A DNA stretch of 5,652 nt from an uncultured Bacillota bacterium. GTDB taxonomy: Bacteria > Bacillota_I > Bacilli_A > RF39 > UBA660. Under the pieces are notes generated by a model. That model saw only the letters and a list, made by a program, of their open reading frames with translations. It did not search any database and was not told the origin of the DNA. Positions 1-5,652 of this stretch are shown here, one piece after another. The translations under genes were made by a program, and so were the position numbers. Positions within the stretch are counted from its first letter, which is position 1, and every line of letters starts with the position of its first letter. Location: positions 1 through 5,652 of the forward strand of contig CAMXBB010000100.1 of assembly GCA_947179265.1 (NCBI GenBank). The letters are read 5' to 3'.

Positions 1-49
1 TAATATTCAATCACATTTCTGTAATTAATTATTACACTTTTATAGTACC

Positions 50-70
50 AAAAAGCTCATAGAGCTTTTT
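50..70 (-). terminator. Probable intrinsic terminator of gltX
   Basis: A perfect 9-bp inverted repeat (aaaaagctc / gagcttttt) with a three-base loop overlaps the last two bases of the gltX stop codon. On the minus strand it reads A5-GCTC-TAT-GAGC-T5, so the T-run is part of the stem. The GC core is short, so it may be a weak terminator. It is symmetrical and could also act on the plus strand. No gene is visible in bases 1-49 beyond it. Confidence 0.6.
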
Positions 71-1715
71 ATAAATTATTGATACGATTTCTAATTCTAT
101 CTTTACCTAATAATTTTAATATTTCATAAAGATCTGGAGTTTGGCTTTTACTTGTAATAGCAACTCTTATTGCAGTTGATACATCTGCAACATTACCTTT
201 ATAAGCATCAGGATTTTCTTTATATTTTTTCATATCAGAACAATAACCTAATTCATCTGTTAATTCTTTAATCTTATTAAACCAAGTATCTTTATCATCA
301 TTTTCATCATAGTATTTATCAATATAAGTTGTTACGATATTCTTGATTTCTTGCTTATCAGTGATATTCATCCATTCATAGTTTTCTGGATTATATAATT
401 CATCATACATATACCAAATTTGAGGTAAAACATCACTCCAACAAGCATAATCCTTTCTTGGCTTCTTTTGTTCTCTTTCGATATTTAAAATACTAATAGT
501 ATAATCCTTTTTATCACTTATTAGTTTAGCAAAGTCTGGATTAAATTCATTATAGTATTTTAATACCTCATCATATACATCACTTGCTTTCATACGAGAT
601 ATATGATTTTTTGCAATATTAAACATCTTTTCAACATCGAATAATGATCCACTAGCACTCATCTTTTTAAAATCAAATTTAAAGTCATATATAGAAGCAT
701 CTGGATTAGCATCTAACCATGCTTCAAAGTTAGAGTTTGCAATAGTTAGTAAATACTTATAAACAGCCATTAGAGGTATTCCCTTTTCATGATAGAAACT
801 TACTGCTGCTTCAGGATCTTTACGCTTAGATAATTTTCTTCTAGTTCCTTCTTCATCAATCTTCATAAGTAAACCTAAATGTCCATACTTAGGTTGAGTA
901 AATCCAAACATCTTAAATAACTCTGTATGTAATGGAGTTGAAGGCAACCATTCTTCTCCACGTAATACATGTGTTGTACGCATTAAGTGATCATCAACTA
1001 AATGAGCAAAATGATATACTGGGATTCCATTTTCTTTTATCAATACATGATCAATATCATTTTCTGGAAATTCAATCTTACCTCTAACTAAATCATTAAC
1101 AATACATTTTCTTGTTTCATTACCACGAGATTTAATTCTTAATGTCCATGATTCACCATTTTTTATTCTCTCTGCTCTTTCTTCATTAGTTAAATCACGA
1201 CATTTAGCCCATCCACCATAATAACCGATTCTTCCTTTTTTAGCTTCTTGACGTTTACGCATCTCATCTAATTCTTCAGCAGAACAAAAACATGGATAAG
1301 CATAATCATTTTCAACCATCCACTTAGCAAATGTATGATATATCTCTGTACGTTTAGATTGAATGTAAGGACCATAAGCTCCACTATCTTCTGTCTCACT
1401 TACTACTCCTTCATCACGAGTAATACCAAAGTTATCCAAATCTTCTATGATTCCTTTAATGCCATTCTCAACTTCTCTTTTTTGATCTGTATCTTCAATT
1501 CTTAAATAAAATACTCCACCCGTTGTTTTAGGTACAAATCTTTCAACGAATGATGACATTAATGAACCCATGTGAACAAATCCAGTTGGACTTGGAGCAA
1601 ATCTTGATACAACAGCACCTTCTGGTAAATCTCTTTCAGGATACATTGCTTCATAATCAGCAATTGTTTTTGTAACATCAGGATACATTAATTCTGCTAA
1701 TTCTTTATTTGTCAT
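69..1715 (-). CDS. gltX: Glutamyl-tRNA synthetase (class I, long clostridial-type)
   Basis: This cytoplasmic enzyme attaches glutamate to tRNA(Glu) using ATP. Counting from the ATG at 1715 (548 residues), the Rossmann catalytic domain opens with RFAPSPTG and a HIGH-type signature HMGS at about 48-51, followed by LRIEDTD. A zinc-knuckle-like CFC at 142-144 is paired with a further Cys at 172. The stem-contact region includes HFAHLVDDHLMRTTHVLRG, and the second class I signature KLSKRKDPEA starts at about 294. The helical C-terminal anticodon-binding part follows. RFAPSPTG and KLSKR mark a bacterial GluRS and not GlnRS. The length matches the ~550-residue form I recall from Clostridia, longer than the ~470 residues of E. 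coli. An in-frame GTG at 1724 would add three residues but lies inside the Shine-Dalgarno sequence, so the ATG six bases after it is preferred. The gene has its own promoter, and the gap upstream is too short for a T-box leader. Identification is very secure; whether the enzyme also charges tRNA(Gln) cannot be told. Confidence 0.97.
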   Translation of the reverse strand: MTNKELAELMYPDVTKTIADYEAMYPERDLPEGAVVSRFAPSPTGFVHMGSLMSSFVERFVPKTTGGVFYLRIEDTDQKREVENGIKGIIEDLDNFGITRDEGVVSETEDSGAYGPYIQSKRTEIYHTFAKWMVENDYAYPCFCSAEELDEMRKRQEAKKGRIGYYGGWAKCRDLTNEERAERIKNGESWTLRIKSRGNETRKCIVNDLVRGKIEFPENDIDHVLIKENGIPVYHFAHLVDDHLMRTTHVLRGEEWLPSTPLHTELFKMFGFTQPKYGHLGLLMKIDEEGTRRKLSKRKDPEAAVSFYHEKGIPLMAVYKYLLTIANSNFEAWLDANPDASIYDFKFDFKKMSASGSLFDVEKMFNIAKNHISRMKASDVYDEVLKYYNEFNPDFAKLISDKKDYTISILNIEREQKKPRKDYACWSDVLPQIWYMYDELYNPENYEWMNITDKQEIKNIVTTYIDKYYDENDDKDTWFNKIKELTDELGYCSDMKKYKENPDAYKGNVADVSTAIRVAITSKSQTPDLYEILKLLGKDRIRNRINNL

Positions 1716-1721
1716 AAATAA

Positions 1722-1730
1722 CACCTCTTT
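1722..1730 (-). promoter_or_regulatory. Ribosome binding site that fixes the gltX start
   Basis: The minus strand reads AAAGAGGTG, matching eight of nine bases of the ideal AAGGAGGTG, and sits six bases before the ATG at 1713-1715. The alternative in-frame GTG start is the last three bases of this site, so it cannot be served by it. Confidence 0.85.
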
Positions 1731-1738
1731 GTTAATTA

Positions 1739-1767
1739 ATTATATAAAAAAATATTAGAAATAACAA
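1739..1767 (-). promoter_or_regulatory. Sigma-A-type promoter of gltX
   Basis: On the minus strand TTGTTA (1767-1762, four of six matches to TTGACA) is followed after exactly 17 bases by a consensus TATAAT (1744-1739). Transcription would start near 1732 and leave a leader of about 17 bases holding only the ribosome binding site. The site lies just downstream of the terminator of the preceding gene, which supports an independent gltX transcript. Confidence 0.72.
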
Positions 1768-1775
1768 TATCCAAT

Positions 1776-1802
1776 AAAAAAGCATTGAATAACTTCAATA
1801 CT
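1776..1802 (-). terminator. Intrinsic terminator of the small membrane-protein gene
   Basis: The minus strand reads AGTATTGAA-GTTA-TTCAATGCT followed by a T-run. The stem has nine pairs including one U-G wobble, the loop has four bases, and six consecutive T follow (one shared with the stem). It begins five bases after the stop codon at 1808 and separates that gene from the gltX promoter. Confidence 0.78.
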
Positions 1803-1807
1803 CTCAA

Positions 1808-2356
1808 TTATCTAATACTATTTTTTTCTGCTGCTAACTTTATAACATATTTATATATAAAATAACTTGCGATTGGAATAACAATAAAATATGCTACAAA
1901 TAAAATACTAAATATTGTTGTTGAAACTTCACTTGATTGGTGTTCTTTAAAAACATCTAAATATGGTTTTAAAGTATTATAATGACTTAGGAGTTCAAGT
2001 ACAACTTCAACTATAATCAAAGTTAAAGTACTTGTCTTATATCTTTTAAAATTCTCTTCACTTAAATATTTTTTTCTAAATTGATCTTTTACTGCAAAGT
2101 ACATTACACCAAATAACACTAACACTTGGATTATTATGGCAAAACCTAAAAATACACAATATGATTTAGAATGCATCAACACATCATAAACATATTTGTC
2201 CTCAACAATTCCTAAAAGACTCATTATTATTACAAAAGCAATAAAAGAAAGAATTGAGAATAAAATACCAATTAAAACAACACGTATAAAAGTACCTACA
2301 TTAGCTTTCAATAAACTCATTTCTGTCTTTTGGTTACTATTTACTTCATCATTCAT
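1808..2356 (-). CDS. Small integral membrane protein with four predicted helices, unknown function
   Basis: I do not recognise this 182-residue protein. It starts with a polar stretch of about 20 residues (MNDEVNSNQKTEMSLLKANV) and then shows four hydrophobic segments at roughly 24-49, 66-88, 109-124 and 145-168. A charged loop (KDQFRKKYLSEENFKRYK, about 90-107) lies between the second and third segments, and the tail is basic (KYVIKLAAEKNSIR). By the positive-inside rule the basic loop and both ends should face the cytoplasm, which agrees with four crossings. The single Cys (67) begins segment two; I see no catalytic motif, ATP-binding site or transporter signature. The ATG at 2356 has AGGAG nine bases upstream (2370-2366). 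A terminator follows at once, so it is either monocistronic or the last gene of a unit starting at the repeat protein 91 bases upstream. Being a gene is well supported; its role is not. Confidence 0.85.
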   Translation of the reverse strand: MNDEVNSNQKTEMSLLKANVGTFIRVVLIGILFSILSFIAFVIIMSLLGIVEDKYVYDVLMHSKSYCVFLGFAIIIQVLVLFGVMYFAVKDQFRKKYLSEENFKRYKTSTLTLIIVEVVLELLSHYNTLKPYLDVFKEHQSSEVSTTIFSILFVAYFIVIPIASYFIYKYVIKLAAEKNSIR

Positions 2357-2382
2357 ACTACACTACTCCTATACTAGTTATA

Positions 2383-2411
2383 AGTATATAGTATTATTTA
2401 ATATTTGGTAA
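2383..2411 (-). promoter_or_regulatory. Possible promoter of the small membrane-protein gene
   Basis: On the minus strand TTACCA (2411-2406, four of six matches) lies 17 bases before TATACT (2388-2383, five of six matches to TATAAT). The predicted start near 2376 would precede the AGGAG ribosome binding site at 2370-2366. The region is so AT-rich that chance matches are likely, hence modest confidence. Confidence 0.4.
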
Positions 2412-2447
2412 TCATATTATCACTTTATTTACATCAATATTTACTTA

Positions 2448-4043
2448 TTATTCATAATTTATTACTGATGCTTCACACGTTATAATATCCTTATCAACCA
2501 TTCTTTTATAGAGCTCTTCTCTTTGAGATGCAATATCTGCAAGTCTTCCAACTATGTATTCCTTATATTCATCAGATATCTGATATTTTTCTAGTATATT
2601 TAAAAGGAATGTCTCTTCACTATCCAGGCTTTCAATATCTTGTAAGATAAATCTATTATTCAATTGAACTTGAACAACTCCTTCACTTGAACCTTTAGAT
2701 TTAATATAGCTATTAGTCAAGTAATAAAATGTCACTGTCTCTTCATTCTTACTTTCACAATAAAGATTTATTTGAGTATCGTGAGTTGGTGTTTTATTAA
2801 TGAGTTCGAAGAATATTTTATTATAGTCTTCAACCTCTATTGTTATTTTCTTTTTATCATCACTTAATACACCATTTGGTAATGACTCATCATTCTTTTT
2901 TATATTGGCAAATTCAATACTAACTTTATCTTCATCACTTTCAGGAATTAATTCGATATGCTCAACAATCAGTTCACAACTTACACTATCGCTTTCTACA
3001 TAAAGTGATTCTATCCTTCTTCTTTCTTCTTCTAATTGACCTAATTCTTGCTGTATAGCTTCCTTATCCCAATCATTTTCTATAAACTCATAATGATATT
3101 GTAATTCCTCTTTTCGAGCATCTATATCTGCTAAAATGCTTCTTATCTCATCTTGGTTTAATTCAAGTAAGATATCTCCACTTACTGTCTCACCCGGTTT
3201 AGCATAATCATTATCCATACCAAAATAAAGATGTGAGTTCGGAGATGAGGTTGATGTACATCTAACATAAACTGACGATGCATAGGTTTCATTAGTATTA
3301 GTTACATCAAAGAATATCTGAGTATCTTTAGTAGATGAAAAATCAATATATTTACCATCATCACTTATATATTTTGAAACATCTTTATCATTTTCAGTCG
3401 CTGTAACAAATTTTACATCATCCATTACATTATCTGCAAGATCTACTTTGGTCTTCTCAATTGCTTTAAGTTCCATTTTACAAGTCAAAGTATCTTCTTC
3501 GATTATCATCTTGTAAAGTCTTTCTTTTTCTCTATTTAAATCATTAACCTCATACATAATCGATTCACGATCATATTCCGTACTAGTTTCCTGTTCATAT
3601 TGAAACATCAATTCATTGATTCTGGCATTAATCTGTCTTATCTGATCATATATTTCTTCATTACTAAAGTATAATCCAACTTGCCCCCTAGAAGTTCCAT
3701 TGGCTTTTATATAATTATCTGACAAATACCAATCGATAGAAGTATCTGGTGCTTTAATAGAATTACATGAAAAATAAACAAGAGCATCATACTCTCTACT
3801 CTCATTTACAATATCATAACTGATTATATTGGTATCATTTAAAGTAACTTTAAATTCATTACCTGCTTCATTTATAGCTATACCACTTATATCATTATTA
3901 TTCATTATGGTATTCTTTATTCTTACCGTAAATTCAGATGAACTAAGTTTTAAAATTCCTGTTATATTTAAAATCGTATTTATTGATGCATATCCGATTA
4001 CTAAAAATAATAGCGTAATTAATAATAAGTATATCTTTTTCAT
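2448..4043 (-). CDS. Secreted or membrane-tethered protein with three cysteine-paired domain repeats and coiled-coil insertions
   Basis: I do not recognise this 531-residue protein as a named family. Residues 1-19 form a basic-hydrophobic signal or anchor segment (MKKIYLLLITLLFLVIGYA), followed by SINTILNITG, the same layout as the neighbour at 4136-5596. A possible signal-peptidase site is after Ala19; if uncut, it would act as a signal anchor with the rest outside. The remainder is three units of about 168 residues (about 36-197, 199-366, 372-531). Each has beta-strand-rich segments, a Cys (93, 262, 429), a YL..NYIK..G.S.G.V-like stretch, a charged two-helix segment, then a second Cys (188, 356, 523). 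These are the only cysteines. No LPXTG motif or C-terminal anchor is seen. The ATG at 4043 has AGGGTG seven bases upstream (4056-4051). A TasA/camelysin-like beta-sandwich for each unit, and an adhesive or structural role, are inferences. Confidence 0.88.
   Translation of the reverse strand: MKKIYLLLITLLFLVIGYASINTILNITGILKLSSSEFTVRIKNTIMNNNDISGIAINEAGNEFKVTLNDTNIISYDIVNESREYDALVYFSCNSIKAPDTSIDWYLSDNYIKANGTSRGQVGLYFSNEEIYDQIRQINARINELMFQYEQETSTEYDRESIMYEVNDLNREKERLYKMIIEEDTLTCKMELKAIEKTKVDLADNVMDDVKFVTATENDKDVSKYISDDGKYIDFSSTKDTQIFFDVTNTNETYASSVYVRCTSTSSPNSHLYFGMDNDYAKPGETVSGDILLELNQDEIRSILADIDARKEELQYHYEFIENDWDKEAIQQELGQLEEERRRIESLYVESDSVSCELIVEHIELIPESDEDKVSIEFANIKKNDESLPNGVLSDDKKKITIEVEDYNKIFFELINKTPTHDTQINLYCESKNEETVTFYYLTNSYIKSKGSSEGVVQVQLNNRFILQDIESLDSEETFLLNILEKYQISDEYKEYIVGRLADIASQREELYKRMVDKDIITCEASVINYE
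2451..2930 (-). repeat. Protein repeat unit 3 of the three-unit surface protein
   Basis: Residues about 372-531, running to the C-terminus. Landmarks are FFELINKTPTHDTQINLYC (Cys429), YYLTNSYIKSKGSSEGVV, a helical stretch at about 462-517 with less charge in its first half, and ITC at Cys523. The protein ends eight residues after that Cys, so nothing follows the last repeat. Confidence 0.8.
2946..3449 (-). repeat. Protein repeat unit 2 of the three-unit surface protein
   Basis: Residues about 199-366. It starts with a stretch matching unit 3 (YISDDGKYIDFS against VLSDDKKKITIE), then FFDVTNTNETYASSVYVRC (Cys262), DNDYAKPGETVSGDILLEL, the helical stretch at about 297-352 rich in E, R and K, and VSC at Cys356. 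Confidence 0.8.
3453..3938 (-). repeat. Protein repeat unit 1 of the three-unit surface protein
   Basis: Residues about 36-197. Landmarks are DIVNESREYDALVYFSC ending at Cys93, WYLSDNYIKANGTSRGQV, the helical stretch at about 129-182 (REKERLYKMIIEED at its end) and LTC at Cys188. It is diverged from the other units in sequence and is a protein-level, not a DNA-level, repeat. Confidence 0.8.
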
Positions 4044-4090
4044 GAATATTCACCCTATTATATTTTTCACACTAATAATTTATTTTATAC

Positions 4091-4120
4091 AAAAAAGGAT
4101 TAAATAATTAATCCTTTTTT
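4091..4120 (-). terminator. Strong intrinsic terminator after the GVRP-module surface protein
   Basis: A perfect 13-bp inverted repeat (aaaaaaggattaa / ttaatcctttttt) with a four-base loop starts 15 bases after the stop codon at 4136-4138. Flanking A6 and T6 runs give the classic A-tract, hairpin, T-tract form on both strands, so it could act in both directions. It separates this gene from the repeat-protein gene downstream. Confidence 0.88.
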
Positions 4121-4135
4121 AATCAACTCTATTAA

Positions 4136-5596
4136 TTATTCAACTACGTATGGATGTTCTGATGAACCATCTCCGCTAGCTGCTACTATATCTTTTTTTA
4201 GAACGATAGATGGTCGGACACCAGATGGACTAGATATGCGAGGATATCCAACAGTACTTCCCGCATTTGACATAGAAAAACAACATGCCGCATCCTCATC
4301 AACACTAGAAGGAGACATAAGAAAATAATCTTCTTGAGTAGCCAAATAAGAAGAAGCACTAGAATAATTATAAATTCCATTACCAGCTATTGTTACTTCA
4401 TCAATCGTTAATAAACCTACTGGATATTTTAATACTTTTACACCATTCGAATTTGGTCCTGTAATCAAAGTTAATCTATCTGATTTATTAGAACATGCCA
4501 CATCATCTTTCAATGATGGTAATGGCCAGGCAGAAAATGGCGGATTATAAAGATGTCTTGTTTTATGTCCGCCAAAAAATGTATGTCCAAGATAGTTTAC
4601 TATTTTGCTATCAGTATACAAAGTTGTCAAATCAAAATCTTTAATATATCCTCCAGTAGCAATACTACGATCATTACACCATACTGCATCTTCTAGTTTA
4701 CTTTCTTGACTTAATAGATTATCTTCAAACCATGTATCGATTGTTGACTTTATTGTTGAATCATTTTCATTGGCAAACGATTTGCTTATGATGTCTTCTA
4801 ACTTCTCTCCATTAGTTAATGCTATTGCATATGCTTTTTCATAATTGAATGAATAAACATAATATATCGTACTACAAGTTCCATTAGTTGTTAACTTACA
4901 TGTATAATGTTTTGTTTTAATATTTGCTATTGTATCTGATACTGTTGCATTTGTTAAAGTATATGTCTCTCCATTATATGTTACATCACTTCCATATACA
5001 TATGGCGTATCAGCCCATGATGTATATGTATACCTCGTTCCATACATATATCCCACATCTGCTAGTGTTTTATTATTTGTATTATATGCTGACTTAGTAC
5101 TTAATTGAGAAGCTGTTCCCGTATTATGACATTCATTACTTGAATTAGGTACACCATCATAGATCAGTTTTGTTCCACCTAATTCTGTTGTTCTTACAAT
5201 CTTCCAACAAAATCCTCCAAATAATACATGATTTTTAAGGGTATCTTCTACTCCATCACCATCTAAATCATCTCCACCACGATAATAATATATTGGGTAA
5301 GAATCATTTGCAGTTTCTGTTCTAAGGTAAAGCCCTTTACCATTTTTATCTGATGGAGCCATACTAAACTTAACTCCATCTGTATAACTTACAAATTCAC
5401 TACACTTATCATCATCGTAGTAAGTCATAGTTTGCCCAAGTATTGTTACCTTATGTGTATTCTTCATGCATATATTAAATGCTACATTACCATCTATACT
5501 TAAAGTAGTTTGAAGATACGAATATCCGATACTTATAAATAGCAAAGACAATAGAAGTATTGGTATTACTAATTTATTTCTTTTATTCAATTTCAT
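4136..5596 (-). CDS. Secreted or membrane-tethered surface protein with calcium-loop-like motif and C-terminal GVRP/SGDG module
   Basis: From the ATG at 5596 this is 486 residues. A basic start (MKLNKRNK) and a hydrophobic segment (about 9-25, ending SIGYS) form a signal peptide or anchor, followed by YLQTTLSIDG as in the neighbouring repeat protein. Next come a DLDGDGVED calcium-loop-like motif at 110-118, HVLFGGFCWKIVRTTELGG (about 123-141), a Ser/Thr/Tyr/Asn-rich middle, and NDSTIKSTIDTWFEDNLL (about 278-295) with WCND at 306-309. The end holds DYFLMSPSS (from about 423), SGVRPSIVLKKD (about 458-469) and SGDGSSEHPYVVE at the terminus. I recall this order of motifs from a widespread, uncharacterised family in gut Bacillota, possibly DUF6273-related; that link is from memory. 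Ten cysteines include an adjacent pair (438-439). No LPXTG is present. The start is uncertain: an in-frame GTG at 5608 is possible, the stop TAG at 5611-5609 bounds it, and neither start has a well-spaced ribosome site. Exposure outside the cell is likely; the ligand or role is unknown. Confidence 0.88.
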   Translation of the reverse strand: MKLNKRNKLVIPILLLSLLFISIGYSYLQTTLSIDGNVAFNICMKNTHKVTILGQTMTYYDDDKCSEFVSYTDGVKFSMAPSDKNGKGLYLRTETANDSYPIYYYRGGDDLDGDGVEDTLKNHVLFGGFCWKIVRTTELGGTKLIYDGVPNSSNECHNTGTASQLSTKSAYNTNNKTLADVGYMYGTRYTYTSWADTPYVYGSDVTYNGETYTLTNATVSDTIANIKTKHYTCKLTTNGTCSTIYYVYSFNYEKAYAIALTNGEKLEDIISKSFANENDSTIKSTIDTWFEDNLLSQESKLEDAVWCNDRSIATGGYIKDFDLTTLYTDSKIVNYLGHTFFGGHKTRHLYNPPFSAWPLPSLKDDVACSNKSDRLTLITGPNSNGVKVLKYPVGLLTIDEVTIAGNGIYNYSSASSYLATQEDYFLMSPSSVDEDAACCFSMSNAGSTVGYPRISSPSGVRPSIVLKKDIVAASGDGSSEHPYVVE

Positions 5597-5628
5597 GTTA
5601 GGTATCACTACTTTCTAGAAAAAGACAA

Positions 5629-5637
5629 ACCTCTCCT
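5629..5637 (-). promoter_or_regulatory. Strong but misplaced Shine-Dalgarno sequence
   Basis: The minus strand reads AGGAGAGGT, the best-looking ribosome site near this end, but it ends 32 bases before the ATG at 5596 and 20 bases before the in-frame GTG at 5608. A TTG at 5628-5626 would open a six-codon reading frame (L-S-F-S-R-K) whose TAG stop shares its G with that GTG. It may serve a leader peptide, be unused, or mark a start I am misplacing. Confidence 0.45.
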
Positions 5638-5652
5638 ATAGTAATATTACCA

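Noticed and set aside
1..49. Start of another gene or promoter downstream of gltX
   Set aside because: The stretch is AT-rich and contains chance TATA-like hexamers, but no well-spaced -35/-10 pair, ribosome site or open frame could be supported.
1716..1807. T-box riboswitch upstream of gltX
   Set aside because: The leader from the predicted start is only about 17 bases, and the sole hairpin in the gap fits the terminator of the preceding gene. There is no specifier loop or T-box sequence.
2196..2411. Plus-strand 71-residue open frame
   Set aside because: It lies over the start of the four-helix membrane protein on the minus strand, has no convincing ribosome site, and its Lys/Ile/Thr-rich protein looks like an antisense shadow of AT-rich code.
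2448..4043. Sortase-anchored or type IV pilin-like identity for the repeat protein
   Set aside because: There is no LPXTG-like motif with C-terminal hydrophobic tail, and the N-terminal segment lacks the G(F/Y)TLxE prepilin cleavage pattern with Glu5.
3829..4107. Plus-strand 92-residue hydrophobic open frame
   Set aside because: It is antisense to the N-terminus of the repeat protein and runs into the terminator at 4091. Its hydrophobicity is explained by reading reverse-complemented coding sequence, and no ribosome site precedes it.
4091..4120. Inverted repeat as a mobile-element end or attachment site
   Set aside because: The A-tract, hairpin and T-tract layout 15 bases after a stop codon is a standard terminator. 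No transposase, target duplication or second copy is present.
4198..4380. Minus-strand 60-residue open frame
   Set aside because: It is an out-of-frame shadow inside the C-terminal part of the GVRP-module gene, whose own frame carries recognisable conserved motifs.

Overview
The window comes from a low-GC Gram-positive bacterium. It is strongly AT-rich, all four genes end in TAA, and their Shine-Dalgarno sites are of the AGGAGG type. Tryptophan is encoded by TGG and no reading frame needs UGA as a sense codon, which argues against the Mycoplasma code. The long GluRS most resembles, from memory, the ~550-residue clostridial form. The surface-protein style (an N-terminal hydrophobic segment followed by a GYxxLxTTLxIxG-like stretch) is one I associate with gut Bacillota such as uncultured Bacilli/RF39-like lineages or Clostridia. 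That placement is inference.

All four genes lie on the minus strand, so transcription runs from high to low coordinates. In transcription order they are: (1) 5596-4136, a secreted or membrane-tethered surface protein with a calcium-loop-like motif and a C-terminal GVRP...SGDG..PY module; (2) a strong hairpin terminator at 4091-4120; (3) 4043-2448, a second surface protein with the same type of N-terminus but an unrelated ectodomain, made of three ~168-residue units that each carry a cysteine pair and a helical-hairpin insertion; (4) 2356-1808, a small four-helix membrane protein of unknown function, closed by an intrinsic terminator at 1776-1802; (5) a good promoter at 1739-1767 followed by gltX (1715-69), which ends in a short hairpin at 50-70. 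Intergenic gaps are all below 100 bases, and no rRNA, tRNA, CRISPR, transposon or integrase is visible.

The window therefore joins a housekeeping gene (glutamyl-tRNA synthetase, with its own promoter) to a short run of cell-envelope genes. The surface genes appear to be separate or only loosely coupled transcription units. Nothing in the sequence ties gltX to them functionally. The most distinctive item is the three-unit protein at 2448-4043: its only six cysteines are placed as three pairs, each 94-95 residues apart, and every pair brackets a predicted two-helix insertion. I do not recognise it as a named family.
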